NCBI GenBank assembly: GCA_001630475.1
Contig: KV419406.1
Location: forward strand, 484,991-548,990
DNA from: Sistotremastrum niveocremeum HHB9708
Taxonomy: Eukaryota > Basidiomycota > Agaricomycetes > Sistotremastrales > Sistotremastraceae
Length of the DNA: 64,000 nucleotides
Direction of reading: 5' to 3'
Below are positions 1-12,800 of the stretch, in pieces. The notes beneath the pieces were generated by a model. It saw only the letters and a list, made by a program, of their open reading frames with translations. It ran no database searches and had not been told where the DNA came from. How positions within the stretch are numbered: position 1 is the stretch's first letter; the number at the start of each line of letters is the position of its first letter. Made by a program: the position numbers and the translations under genes.

Positions 1-343
1 TGAGCGTTGGATTGGTATAAGAGCCAACGCACCAGTCTCCTTATCCGCATCAAAATGCTGTAAATAGCTAGGTCTCTCAATATGCGAATGAGAAATAAAT
101 GCGCTTCGGGCCCACGTTTCCTCTGCATGCATCGATTTTTCTCTCAATGCGTCACTGCAGTATACCTGTTTAGTACACTCGACAATGAAATTTTCCTCAT
201 TGGCCGACAGAATATCGAGCCAAAAAATCGCTTTCGGCTTTATCGGCTCCACGTTAGCTTAGCGTCGGCTTGCTTCCGAAGAAAAGTTCCTAGCTCGAGT
301 CACCTCTCATTCTCACTCTAGCTTTCGTCTGAGAGCACCAAAA

Positions 344-2667
344 ATGCAGTCCACGAGACTCCCACTAAAACTCAAAAGTCCTTTGAAAGGACAGGGATGT
401 TCGACGACGAGATGTCTTTCGTCGACGAGCAGAAGGAATGCGGAGAAGCCTGTGCTGAATCGATATAGTCGGACTGTAACTCAGCCAAAGTCGCAAGGAG
501 CATCACAGGTATGTAGTCGGATAGTAGAAGATGGAGTGTGGAATGCTGAGATTGGGTTGTGCGGATAGGCTATGCTTTACGCAACTGAAGGTATTGAGAA
601 GGATGAGGACTTGAATAAAGGCATGGTTGGAGTTGCTAGCGTCTGGTGAGTTACCAATAGCGTTGGCTGTCAGTTCTCTCACTAAACTAATCATAGGTAC
701 GAAGGTAACCCGTAAGGCCACCTCACCACCATTATCCTCCACAAAATAAACTCCTCACAACTCAGGTGTAACGCGCATCTTCTCGCTATGGGCCAGCGCG
801 TCAAGCGATCCATCCAAAAAAGTGGACTGATAGGCTATCAATTCGGTACTGTCGGCGTGTCAGATGGAATATCAATGGGAACCTTTGGAATGTCCTACTC
901 CCTTCAATCACGAGATTTGATCGCGGATCAAGTCGAAACTGCTGCTGGAGGACATTGGTTGGATGGAATGGTCGTGGTGCCAGGATGTGACAAAAATATG
1001 CCCGGTGTGCTCATGGCATGTACGTCCTTTCCCCCTTCTCTTCTGACATGACGAGTGCTCATTGAATTGGAATTGTCGCAGTGGGACGGCTGAATAGACC
1101 TGGTTTGATGGTTTATGGTGGTACGATCAAGCCAGGTTCATGCGCTGGTCAACCGCAGCTTGATATTGTTTCTGCGTTCCAATCGTATGGAAAATATCTT
1201 CAAGATGACAAAACTCCCGAAGCCGAGACTTTCCGCTACAACACTGTACGAAATGCCTGTCCTGGACCAGGAGCTTGCGGTGGCGTCAGTACTCTCTTTA
1301 TCCTTCCCATCATTTTGGCCCCATGCTTAACTACACTGTCTTCCTAGATGTACACTGCGAATACTATGGCCAGCGCGGCTGAAGCAATGGGAATGACGCT
1401 TCCCGGTTCATCATCCTTCCCCGCTGAATACCAAGAAAAACAAGACGAATGTGATTCTGTGGGAGCCGCAATGTATAATCTTCTGGAGAAGAATATCCTC
1501 CCAAGAGATATCATGACGAGAGCTGCATTTGAGAATGCAATGGTGCGCATTCGACTTGTTGGTACTCTGTCGATATCCCGATTGACCGCGCTTGATAGGT
1601 TCTGACAATGGTCCTTGGCGGGTCGACAAACGCAGTCCTGCATCTTATCGCTATCGCGCACTCCGTGGGCGTGGATTTGACCATCGATGACTTCCAAGCT
1701 GTGTCGGATCGGGTGCCCTTCCTGGCCGATCTGAAACCCAGTGGAAAATATGTCATGGAAGACGTGCATAAAATTGGTGGCATTCCTAGTAAGCGCCTGT
1801 TTCCTTCAAGCTTACGCTTCTCCTTACGAATTCATTTCGGTAGAGGTACTCGCCTATTTGTTGAAGAACGGCCTGATAGATGGAAACACCTTGACTGTCA
1901 CTGGATCTACTCTAGGCGAGAATCTTGATCGATGGACACACAAATACGGCGAGCTACCATCTAGCCAGGACGTCCTTCGACCGCTCGATAAGCCTCTCAA
2001 ATCAACGGGTCATATTCGTATCTTGAAAGGAAATCTTGCGCCGGGAGGAGCTGTGTCGAAGATCACTGGAAAGGAAGGATTGAAGTTCGTTGGCAAAGCT
2101 CGGGCTTTCGATAATGAGGAGGACTTTGTGACAGCTGTGGAGAATGGAAGCATCAAGAAGGGAGAGAAGACCGTTGTTGTGCTGAGATATCTGGGACCCA
2201 AGGGCGGACCAGGTATGTGGTCTTTAGTCGTTTGACTGCACTTGACTGACCGAATGCGTTGTAGGCATGCCGGAAATGTTGAAGCCTACGAGTTTGATCA
2301 TGGGCGCCGGTCTTGGACAGGATGTTGCTTCCTTGACAGATGGAAGATTCAGCGGAGGGTGAGATCTCTTTCTGTCCTCTTTTGACGGCCTGCGATCTGA
2401 CGAATTTCACACAGATCACACGGATTTGTCGTAGGACACGTTGTCCCTGAAGCACAAGTTGGTGGTCCAATCGCACTGGTGAAAGACGGTGATGTTATCT
2501 CCATCGATGCGGTGAACAATACCATCGATATGGAAGTTCCTGAGGAAGAGTTGGAAAGAAGACGGAAAGCATGGAAGGCACCGCCTTTGAAAGTGAAACA
2601 GGGCACGCTTTATAAATATGTTAAAGCGGTGACGGATGCCAGTCATGGATGTATTACGGATGCTTAA
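344..2667 (+). CDS. ILV3: Dihydroxy-acid dehydratase, mitochondrial (branched-chain amino acid synthesis)
   Basis: Converts 2,3-dihydroxy-acids to 2-keto acids in valine, isoleucine and leucine synthesis, in the mitochondrion. The first about 35 residues are rich in Arg, Lys and Ser with no acid, like a mitochondrial presequence. After splicing the family hallmarks appear in order: [51 protein letters not shown]. The Cys in the first three motifs are the iron-sulfur ligands known for the family. I place introns at 509-568, 646-696, 712-765 and further ones near 1020, 1290, 1545, 1790, 2215 and 2360, all GT-AG. Exon 3 (697-711) is only 15 nt and supplies the residues leading into PCN. Start is the ATG before the presequence; the stop follows a Tyr-Val-Lys-rich tail. 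Length and order fit the family. Downstream neighbour starts about 200 bp after the stop on the same strand. Confidence 0.95.
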
Positions 2668-2874
2668 TTTCAGGATTTCTTGGTTTCCACCAAAGTAGTG
2701 CAGAATATGTTTGAGGCAGAGGTTTGTTCAGAATCTCGAACGTCGGTGGATGCCGGCTGAAACCGGTCGCGAGCATCGGCACGACAAGCAGCGCATTTCC
2801 TTCCCATCTCCTCGTGCGTCCCGACCCCGACGCTCCGTAACCGACCTATCAACCACTTCTTGTGCACGACTTTG

Positions 2875-4361
2875 ATGGCCTACAACATGGATTCAGACCG
2901 TCGGTCTGCGGTACCCTCTTTCTACGGCGGTCGACCGAGCAACGTCAACTCTGACGCTCGTCGGTCAACATACGAAACCCCTCCCCTCCTCCATGAACGC
3001 AACGACTCATCAGCATCATATCATAATCCTCAAGCTCGCCCATCCCTCGATAGACCATCTCTATCAGCGGGCTATAATCGAAATTCATTCATTGCTCCTG
3101 CCAGAGAGGAGCCTGTGAAATTGGGCCATGATGAAGAAGAGTTCGTTGGTGGCCAAGGGCAGGAAGATCCTTGGGACGTCTATGCCGATTTCAACAACCA
3201 AGGGCCAAGATATAGTGGAGCTGCCTTTGCCAACTTCACAAATCAGGACAGCGGGTTCGTCGATCCCAATCATTTCCTGCATGAAAGCGCTAATGGCATT
3301 CTGTTCCAAGCAGTTACCGAAAACTCCCACCCTCAAATAGCAGCATAAAGCGGGAAACGACAGATGGCGGCTCTGTTGCTGGTGGAAATGTTGAACTGGT
3401 CACCGTGCCTGCTCTGGGCCCTGAGTGGAATCTGGAGGAAATGCGGGAAATGAAGAAGTCAGCAAGACAACAAGACCGGAGAGATGCACGGGCGAGGAAC
3501 TTTAAGGCGTGGTGGCGAGATCAGAGAGGATGTTGTGGCGGTTGGGCGACACGGAAAGCCGTTGTCTTCTTTTGCTTTGGTCTCTGCGTCGTGTAAGTCG
3601 TCGTCGTTCGCCTTGATTTTGTCACTAAATGAGGATCCGTAGAATCGGTATTGCGCTGGCAGTGTGCATACCCAGAGTACCATCTTTCTCTTTCCAGGCG
3701 AACCAGCCCATACAACCCCCTCAAAACGTCTCCGGCGTCACAAATCCCCCGAATGAATTCTCCCGCGCACCCACGAACTTCTCATTCCCAGCTGAGATAG
3801 TACTCGAGATGAACACTCACTCCAACGTCCTCCCTCTACATTTCACCCATCTGAGAGCATCTGTATGCGAATACAAGTTGTCCCTTGAACCAGCGCTAAT
3901 CGCCTTTTGCCAGATATATGACCTGAACACATTGCAGAAAGTCGCTGATGGTGACTGGGGCAATCACGTTGTCCCAGCCAAAAAATTCTTCCCTTTCACG
4001 ATCCCTGTCTTGTTCAATTACACCGCCATCAATGATACCGATTTAACATGTATGTTCATGTTCTCTCAATCTGCGATCATCATCGATTAACCTCAGACTG
4101 TTTCAAGGGCTGGACTTCTACAACGCATGCCGTAACAGCAACCAGTACGTGAACGGTACAAGACCGGGTACGTCATAGCACAGCCCAGCGATGCCATTGC
4201 CACGCGAAACTAACTCGAGTCTCTAATCGCTCCTTCCATCAGGCGTCAACCTAAAGCTAATCTTGGACATGAACATTGTCGGTTTGATCAAAACTCAAGG
4301 AAGCTCCGCCCAGTTGGAGAACGTTGCCTGTCCCTTTGAGCTACCAACAAACAGTGTGTAA
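2875..4361 (+). CDS. LEA-like single-pass membrane protein
   Basis: Product about 400 residues or less. The N-terminal third is polar and disordered (MAYNMDSDRRS start). It is followed by a charged stretch, a juxtamembrane Cys-Cys-Gly-Gly segment and one transmembrane helix assembled across an intron (FFCFGLCV joined to IGIALAVCI). The C-terminal part has a beta-rich, N-glycosylation-containing pattern ending in LILDMNIVGLIKTQG, which resembles the NDR1/HIN1- or LEA2-like domain of fungal membrane proteins. Introns: 3255-3340, near 3593-3642, near 3861-3914, near 4050-4094, near 4168-4241. The start is the first ATG in frame; an apparent longer frame begins only with TTG. Role unknown; the topology predicts a cytosolic N-terminus and lumenal or extracellular domain. 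Family call is by pattern only, so moderate confidence; the exon structure is firmer than the function. Confidence 0.6.
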
Positions 4362-4816
4362 ACGGTTTGCTTTATTTTGGACGTTATGAACAGAACTGTT
4401 GAGTGGGAGGAAAACGGATCTTCATATGCATGCATCATGGACCGTCTCATATTTCTCTGCTTATTTCTTTCTTGGACTTCATGTCGTATTTCCTTTGTCT
4501 TTCCCTCTTTAGTCATCGCTTAGCTATAGCTCCTGCATTCATTTGATATCTACATCCACTTACGTCGTCTTTGTGTCGCACTATATAATTCGCTCGCTCA
4601 TCACGCCTTGTCGCTCGCTCATTTTCATTGGCTTTGAATGCAATAGAAATTGATTGGGATCTATGGAGAATATTTTATGCTACACGGCTATTCGGCTATT
4701 ACGATATACTATGCCACAGACGACAGGGAAGGGGGATCTACAGTACAAGTGAAGATGAGAGAGACACAGAGTAAGCTTAACAGAGACACTAGGATGAGAC
4801 GCTCGAAGTTCGAACA

Positions 4817-5343
4817 TTAGAGATTAAAGAAGGAATTAACTGAAGAGATAATTTCGAGGTTCATATCCGAAAAGGGATGAACAGATTCTGGAGAAAGGTG
4901 AGCGAGATGAGCGAGGGTAAAAAGAAAGTACAACGTACAGGAGACAGCGAGAGGAGTGCGGACGGGAGCGCTCGTGAATGAGGGAAAGACTTGATGATTG
5001 GCGGCCACACCAGCAGGGAGCGCCTGGCACAAATACTTGTGGCGACCTTGCGCGACAGGCAGACCTGCGCGTCGGAAGTTGAGACCTTCAAGGTCGGGAT
5101 AGCCTCCTGGAGGCGAAGGGTAATAGATGTGGAGAAGCAAGAGGACGACGAGAGCGATGCACATGACGAGGAGGACTAGGAAGGGGGAAGCAAGGTCAGG
5201 AAGGGAGATGCCGTCGTTGGTGAAAATTTTCACGTACCGATGAATGCTATGGCAGAGGGGGTGAAGACGATGCATGATTGGTGGGAGTCCATGGACGCGA
5301 TGGTGGAGGTTGCGTCAACTGAAGGCGCGACGAGGACGATCAT
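4817..5343 (-). CDS. Small single-pass membrane protein, phase-1-intron family
   Basis: Spliced product 154 residues. Exon 1 is 5343-5238 (106 nt, phase 1), the intron is 5237-5176 with GTACGT donor and CCTAG acceptor, and exon 2 runs from 5175 to the stop at 4817. The intron sits immediately before a strong transmembrane helix (VLLVMCIALVVLLLLH). The cytosolic side begins with YYPSPPGGYPDLEG, so it is Pro/Tyr rich, but no LPxY pair is present. The exon-1 phase and the position of the intron before the helix are the same as in seven genes between 8.4 and 25.1 kb, so I list it as a probable distant member. The frame continues upstream of the chosen ATG without another ATG. Function unknown. 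Confidence 0.45.
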
Positions 5344-5494
5344 GGTGGTGAGGGTAGGTGTACGAGCAGCGGTCGGATACTGGGCGGCGGTGGCGGCGAA
5401 GGGATAGACGTCTTCGATAGAGTGGATGGTGGAATGATTGGCAGATGTGAGTGAGAGAGGGTTGAACAAGTAGTAGAGTGGTTTATATGCTGGC

Positions 5495-5503
5495 TTTTAT
5501 ATA
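5495..5503 (-). promoter_or_regulatory. TATA-like box upstream of the 4817-5343 gene
   Basis: TATATAAAA on the minus strand, about 150 bp upstream of the chosen ATG. Spacing would imply a 5' leader of roughly 120 nt. Sequence match only. Confidence 0.3.
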
Positions 5504-5509
5504 GGGAAA

Positions 5510-8390
5510 CGGACGGCGGAAGGTGGGAAGTGGTAAGGAGGGAGAGAACGGTGGAGTTTCAATCGAAAATTTTCGGCCGCAGACATGGCTTCCGGCGATC
5601 GCCTTTGAGCCGATCTGCCAATATTTACTCAGATCGAGTTTGTGTGTATTGGTTCGGATCAAGTTTGCTATTTGAGGAGAGCTTGCACGCGCGCGAGGAT
5701 ATAGAGCCGAGCACTGCACTCGGTTTGAGGAAACGCAGCGTAGTTGCTCAACTGGATGTCGCCGATCACAAGCCTTGAAAGAGCAAAAATGGCGTTCGTT
5801 CGCCGGTCGGTGAGTGATAGATGAATTCGAATGCACCAATTCGTCAAGATAAGGCGGAAACGCGTGGGAACGAGCATAAATATCCCAATCCATGCTTTTG
5901 ATCCGTGCGTACGACGAGCGTGGTTGCCGAACAAGAGGTGCAGAAGTACAAGATACTGAGTTATGCGCGAGTCCCGGCGGAGAGCAGAATCGACTTGATA
6001 CCCAGTCCGGAAAGCAAAGAGTCACTTGAGTCTTGAGTCTTGCATCAAGCGCCCGGCCCGGAAGTGAAAAAACACAAGCCAGAGAGCTTTCTTTTCATAC
6101 TATATGCGTCGCAGGAGCAAGATCATAGAGACTTGGAGCAATGACGGAATAGTCGTAGAGCTGCGACTTCAAGGACACAGTTCGGTCATTCACTGCCACC
6201 GGTCGGGGCCCCTCAAGTCTGGTCCGGTTCGGACGAAAAAGCCACAGACGGGCGAAACGCAGTCGAATTGAATAACGGAACACAATCCCGGAGGAATGGA
6301 TAGGTCCCACTTATGTGCATTTGGGTGTAGAGGTTGGAAGGTCTCGGTCATGGGCTGATGGTTGCTAGCGAAGGATGTCTACGTCGCTGCATGCACAGCA
6401 GATGCGGGAAAATCGCAAGAGGCACGAGACACGTGTCGGTAGCAGACTAGCCGAGAGAAGGACGGCCCTGAGGAAGATCTTGTCATACAAGCGCAGCGAA
6501 TCGCTCATAGTTGTGTAGTAGCGGTGGCTTGGGGTAGGCCGACGCCAGCCGCGAAGTGGACCGAAAAGGGATCGCATGGGCCATAACATCGTGTCGCGGA
6601 CTGAATAAGGAGGTCGGATGCTGTAGCGAGTGACAGCATTATTGCAGCATAATTTCGATGGCTTTCAAGGGCGCGTTCGGGGTGCCCAACGTACGCGGTC
6701 CGCCTGCATCATCTACAAAATCTCGACTCTCGGGCTGTCGACAGCCGCCTGGGAATACACGACGGGATCAGTCAGTCGTATAGAATGAGCTGTGGAACAT
6801 GCCTTATTGATCCTATCGTCTCGTACGAACATTAATGTGCATTCGACGCGTTTAATCGCGCTCGTCGGGATTTTTGTCAAGAACGGATTTTCAGAGCCGG
6901 CCATGCCGCTGAGTCAGCATGATCCTAACGTTGGTCGGTGAGGATGTTGCACAAGGAGCCCAAGCAGTTACAAAGAGTCGACCAACGGCTGCAGAAGATA
7001 GTGAAGATGGTCGAGACGAAAAATGCGGACATATCGCCGGTCTGTAAATTTTCTGAGTTACGCATTCGAATCCCGACGGGGCGCGGCCGAGGTTGCCGAC
7101 CCGACGTCCGATGTCATCGCGCCGAGCTTTTGTTGTCGTAATGCACGGCAACAAACTTTCTATTGAAAGACCTGTCTTTGACTAATAAGGCTTCTCTTGG
7201 TACGAGTTACACATGAAGCCAAGCAAGAAGAGACAGCTTATGGTGCCTGAATATAATCCAAAAGGTTGAGTGGCTAATTCTAATGACGAGACGCATTGAT
7301 TTTTTTTTCGTCCCATCTGTCTGTGATATCATCTCCACCCCGACGTGGGATGACAGACAAACTGTGTACGATGTCTTCACTATTCCTTACAACAATGGAC
7401 CTCTACGACTCGTTGAACCACATGAGTTCTCCGCACAGGGTCGCCCAGGCTTCGAAGACAACGCCAAGGGTCTATTTTTGAGTCGAGGGTTCCGAGTCAA
7501 GCCTTTAGTATCATGAAAGAGAGTGATGGTAGATAAGATGTGCTTGTTCGTGTCATTCACCATTAGCACAAGACCAGCTCTGAGATAGAGTCTCTTGTCT
7601 TCTCTTACTTAGTAACCCAACAATATTGTTGGACATATCGAGTCGGACCGACGCCCGAAGTATGGACCGTTGTATGCCTAACTACTAAGTAGATATAGAA
7701 CGAATCAAGCCCTTGATGTAGTCATCTCTGGTGTCAAGTGTTGTGGGTTCAAGTGGACAAGGACTTATACACCCACCATTGAATGACATCAGTGGCGACA
7801 AGAGGACTGCGATCCAAAGATACTTGTGCTTCCCGTTTCGGATATGTTCGTAAAAAAACTGGAGGTATTGATACACCCGCGAGCCAAGACCTAACCCAGA
7901 ACCCCGAGCAACTCATAGGTTGACCTAATCTTGTACATTTCATTCTGGACTCTAGCGCATTATGAGCCTATACATCGTGATATTTTCACTTTGTGAACAC
8001 TAGAAGTTGCCAAGACTATAACCACGCCGTTCCCCTTTCCCAATCTAGGGGCACTATCTTCAAGCGCCCCGCAGTTCCATGGCTCGCATGATCTTCAAAA
8101 GAATCAAAGCTAGGAGTCTCGGGAATGAGAGGGATGGGATATTTATGCAAGAGAAGACGTGTTGTCGACGAGGGGCGGAGAACCGACGTCGAGGAGAGTT
8201 GTGTATAGAAGAGTTTCCCTGACCCGAGGCGAGACAAGCCAAGGCATCAGGGAGTATGCGAACGGCCGCCATTAAGCTCAATTAAGAAGTATCGTAATAG
8301 AAGAAGATGGATCTGAGTGGAAGTCAGTAAATCGATGATACGATCAACCCGTCGAGTAAGCAAACGTACGATCAGGAAATGCAGTTCGTA
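5510..8390. other. Gene-poor 2.9 kb stretch
   Basis: I see no gene I can support. Open frames exist (for example minus 5483-6025 and plus 7283-7516) but lack an ATG or splice-consistent neighbours. A short tandem of CTTGAGT occurs near 6023-6042. The sequence at 7283-7516 reads as a fairly protein-like stretch but I recognise no family; it may be a relic. Confidence 0.4.
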
Positions 8391-8398
8391 ACAGGCAG

Positions 8399-8993
8399 TC
8401 AATGTGTAGATTCTCGTCGGGTGCCCAGTGCTGACGAAGATTGTTCCAGAGAAGCGGCAGTATATGTTGGTGGCGGGGATGTGGGTGGCCGAATAGATAC
8501 ATGATGGGATCCCGCCTTCTGTGTGAACTCAGTCGAGCCGGACAGGGTGGGCACCTTGTGTTCAGGTTGGTCGGGGATAACCGTCGTCTCACTCCTCCGT
8601 AAAGGATGAGAATGTGATAGTGGCTGAGAATTTGTTTCTCGGGTTCGTGAAGAAATTTGTTCTGGGCCCGATTCCAGTTCCTCCATCAGCCTCCGTCGTC
8701 TGGCCTTCCTCCTCCGCGCAAATATCCAGTAAATGATAATGGCCAAAAGTATAATCGCTACACGAAGACAGAGATTCATTGTCAGTCACGATATATTTTT
8801 CTTTTTGATTTAAATACAGCAGCAACGCACCGATGCCTATTCCGGAACCAATCTTTGCAGCAGCTGAAAAGGCAACTCTCGTAGGCGCTCCGGTGAAGTC
8901 ATCTGTGGTTTCTGGAGCATCCGTCGGCTGTATCAAGGCCTGGGTCGATAAGGAAACCTCTGTGGATGAGGATGAAGGCTCGTCGGACGACAT
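8399..8993 (-). CDS. Single-pass membrane protein with Ser/Thr-rich ectodomain, phase-1-intron family
   Basis: Spliced product 173 residues: exon 1 8993-8831 (163 nt, phase 1), intron 8830-8758 (73 nt), exon 2 8757-8399. The N-terminal 45 residues are rich in Ser, Thr and Pro. They lead into a glycine-spaced start of the transmembrane segment (KIGSGIGI), and the helix continues after the intron as AIILLAIIIYWIFA, followed by an Arg/Lys cluster (RRRKARRRR) that marks the cytosolic side. The tail is polar and contains SPPPTYTA, a possible PY-type motif. No cleavable signal peptide is visible, so insertion with N-terminus outside is inferred from the positive-inside rule. Same exon phase and intron-before-helix layout as the genes at 15.9-25.1 kb. 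Function unknown. Confidence 0.6.
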
Positions 8994-9805
8994 GGGGATG
9001 GCGGGTAGAGAAGGGAAAGGAGGTGTAAATTATATGAAGGCATTCGGTGATGCGTACACCTGAACGGCTCGTTGCCAAGCAAAGTTCGGCAGGGATCCGA
9101 TGTGTTGATTTCCAAGAAGACTTGGCATGGTAATGTTATCCTCAATGGCATGAGGGTAACCCTAATGGTGTCGTTTTCGTACAGGTGTTAGTGCATACGG
9201 CGTCTGCATAGCCTGTAATGGGCTTATCGTAAATCTTCAATACAACTCGAGTTTACAAGCTTGATTATATTCTCAATTTGTCAGTCGACCCAGAGAATGG
9301 TGATATCGTTGATTGGTGGGGCATCTCCAGTCTTGGCGGGTGCGTGATCAAATGAAGAAAAATCGAGAGGACGAGACAACGCACTTGTCGGCGAAATTTG
9401 AGCGGGAGCATTGGCATTGACCTGATCGGCCGGACCAGAAGAGCGGTAAGATCTGTAGCCGATGTAACCGAACCGAAAGCCGACCGGATTGTCACGGTCA
9501 CGCAATCTGTGACATTGCTTCTCGCCGAACCTCTCGTCCGACGTCGTCGCGGTACGCTCGTCACTCGGGGGCAAGCAACCTCCTGCGCATCTGATATAGG
9601 TACGTTGCATTGGCTTCCGTTAAGCACCTCGGAATCGTTGAAGACACTGAGCAGAATTTTCTTTGTAGTCTGACGCTTGCTGTGTGGTCCTGACTGCACG
9701 CTCTTCTCACACCTGCAAGGCCAGGTTCTAGACTGCTGGCCTCTGCTATTCTTTCCCCATTTCATCAATACAACTATATGAACATCATTGAACACTAGAC
9801 ATACC

Positions 9806-12800
9806 ATGCCGAAGGCCTCAGCCTCTCTCTTGTTCCCCTTAACTTTCCCCGGTGCTGCTCTCACTGCATCCGAGTTGATAGAACAAGCATCCTTGGACGC
9901 GTCGCCTTGTTCGCTCATATCCTGGGGTCTAGAAGATGGCTTGCCTTCAAGCGTGCCAGAGTATCCTGGTGATGTGGGTATTGTCATGGGGTGTGAGGAT
10001 GGGAGCATCTTCCTCTTCCATTACGCTCCTGTGATGGATGTCCCCAAGAAGCCTCGCGCTGAGAATCTCACTGAAATCACTGCTTCGTTATCGAAAAGCG
10101 GCATAACCAAAATTCCCCTCTTGGCCGCTAATCGTCCGACGTCTCCCACATCTCCCAACGGGAACGGTCCTCGACCACGAGCCAGTTCGAGCGAGTCGGC
10201 TCGCACTGCGCAAAGCAACGGATATCACTCGCATCTCCCTTCCATTACTTCCCGCACCCAAGCCGCAGCGTTGGTGTCCACAGCACAAGTAGAGGCCCCC
10301 AAAAATTACGTCGATTTCGACAATGAGCCAGATAAGCTCAAGGATATGTTGAGGTCTAAGGGCGTTGTGAAAGACAGAGGCTTCCTCGACGCGCTCCGCC
10401 CAGATCCTGACAACAAAGTTGACCTCGACAAGAGGCCGTCGATAGAAGTCCGCAGACCTACTATACAATTACCAAGCACGTTGCCGACCTCACGCCCTAT
10501 GTCGCCGGAACCCTCTTCCCCAATATCGATAGCGACCAAGGCCCCTACGAGCGATGATAGCGTCAAGAGGTCCTGGAAGCTTCGTGCGCATATTATCCCT
10601 CCCTTAACCGGGGTAGGACACGCAGTGCGGTCGCTAGCTGTTGTGGAGGCATCGCGCGCTATTTTGTCCTTGCAGGAGTCAGGGTGCGTGGATTCATAGA
10701 CTATATCCTTTATTGAGGCTCACTCTCGTTCAAGGACTCTGTCCGTGATATCTGTTCAGGATGGCCGTGCTATGTCCTCTCTCCATCTCCCGAACACGCC
10801 ACATCTAACTGTGCCCTCATTACCGCCATCTCAGACCCCGAATTCATTCCTAAAAGCAATACCATCTCAAGCCTCGTGGAGTTGGAGAGGTCTTCAAGTT
10901 TCCGCTGCTGAAGTGACTGTTCTCCTCCTCTCGATCATGTCTGCGACTAACGCTTCTTCCAGGCGCCATTGATCTTAGTGTGCGCATCCGACGAAACGCG
11001 CTCCGGATCCAGAGCTCGTGAAGTCCTACTTCTCATGAAAAGTGCCAGTCAATTTGGTTACCAGGACCCAGACCTCTTGACTAAAGTTGGAGAATGGGTC
11101 GTCGATTCACCCGCGAAGCACGGGGGTATGATCAAGGGCACGGACGGTACGTAGAAAGGGCACTTTGACTTGATATGTGGCATAGGATATACTCTAATTG
11201 CCCGTCCATTTAGGTAACACGCAAATCTTCCATTTAACGCAATCGGGTAATATCCGCCTTCTCACTATACAAGTCCTTCCCGCGGCCGCGGTCGATCTCA
11301 AAATCCCGATCCCTGTCAAGCCATTCCAATTCAACGTTTCCTCTGCGGCGTCGACAAGACCGAGCACACCACATAATCTTCCCTTGAATCTGCCTAGCTT
11401 ACCTAATCTCCCTAATCCGTTCAAAGGCTTGAACTCGAGAACTGGCACATCGACTCCAACTGACGCAGCTCCCGCTGGCGTTCCGGGAAGAGTCGAGATA
11501 CTCGATGTGTCGACCCTCGGTGCAGTCGGGACCGACGACGTGCTTGAGCTCAACGTACACGTTTTCGATCAAACATTCGTGGCACTTGTTCGAACGGAGG
11601 AAGCATTGAAGGTGTGTGACATAAGCCTTAATCCACGATGCGAGTGATCATGTTACGTGGTTTCAGGTCTTCAAGCATGAAGCTGATCGATGGACCACGG
11701 AGCTCTCACTGGATGCCGAGGATATTATTTCGAGCAAACTGTTCGCGGAATCACATTTGGCAATCATCTACACAGTTCAGTGATCATTTCAGTCTCCATT
11801 TGGGATGCAATAGCTGACTTCAGTAGGATCGGATAGAGATTCACGATACCACCAAGCCAGCTCTACAAAATGGCAATAGCACTGCCACTCATATGCTTCC
11901 TCTAAATGTTCCCAGTTTGTTGCTTTCTTCCCCCCTGGAATGCTTCCAGGCGTTGCACTGGGTTTCTCCCCCAGGCTTCCTTCTTACTCGACTGAGCTCG
12001 AAATCGAAACGAAAACTAGAATTATATCCCTTACCGACCTTAACCTCGGACAAGAAGCCAAATATGGAGCAGAGACTGAGGCCTAAAGTTCTCTGGGCGA
12101 GTTCTAGTCGCATTTCAAGTCTCGATATTCCCGAAGCTCGGATTACCGCTAGCCTACCGCTGGAGCTCAATCTTATCATTCTAGGATATTGTAAGCTCCG
12201 TCCTCGAGCGTGTGTTATCACCCCTAATGATATCTAAAGCGGATGGCACTGTCGAAAGATCTAGTCTTCCTGATCTTTTATCGCCTCTCAGGGGCATCAA
12301 GTCGCCGCCTCACCGATCGCCAAAGAAGCTCAATGGTGCCGTGGTATCTTTGAGCCGATGTCGGAATAGTCGTACGAATCAAGTCTTATTGGTCGGCGGA
12401 GGAGACGACGGGTCCATCGGTATCTGGGATTTCTTGTCTGTATTTCAGCCGATCTTTCCTACACTGACCGCTGACCGCGAGGTTTAGGACTCTCGAACTG
12501 TGTGGTAGATGGGTGGCATTCACTACTCCATTGATGCAAGTCATCTCCTTGGAAGAGGAGTCCGTCGGCCGGCTTCGCGGGTGTCTTCTTTGCGTATCCG
12601 AAGACGGAACGGTCGCGGCAGTGTCTCCGGACGGGTTCGAATTGTTAGTAGAACGGCCGGTTCACAGCGTTTCCGTGAGGCTGATTTCTTCGTATTGCGT
12701 ATTGCCAGGTTATATTTGATTCCAGGATCAGCGGCATCTCTTAAGAAGATATGTCTAGGTCAAGACAATTTGATTCTCATCTACAACAATGGACGGGCCC

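Noticed and set aside
5483-6025. 180-codon minus-strand open frame
   Set aside because: Begins with GTG, overlaps the likely promoter and TATA box of the 4817-5343 gene, and has no recognisable domain.
7020-7090. Second tRNA-like word (ATTCGAATCCCG near 7063)
   Set aside because: The sequence upstream cannot fold into the other arms and no 7-bp acceptor stem is found.
7700-7770. tRNA-like T-arm words (GGGTTCAAGT near 7746)
   Set aside because: No matching acceptor stem, D-arm or anticodon arm at the right distance.
9265-10008. 247-codon minus-strand open frame
   Set aside because: It lies antisense to the first exon of the WD40 gene, starts without ATG context and shows no domain; shadow of the true gene.
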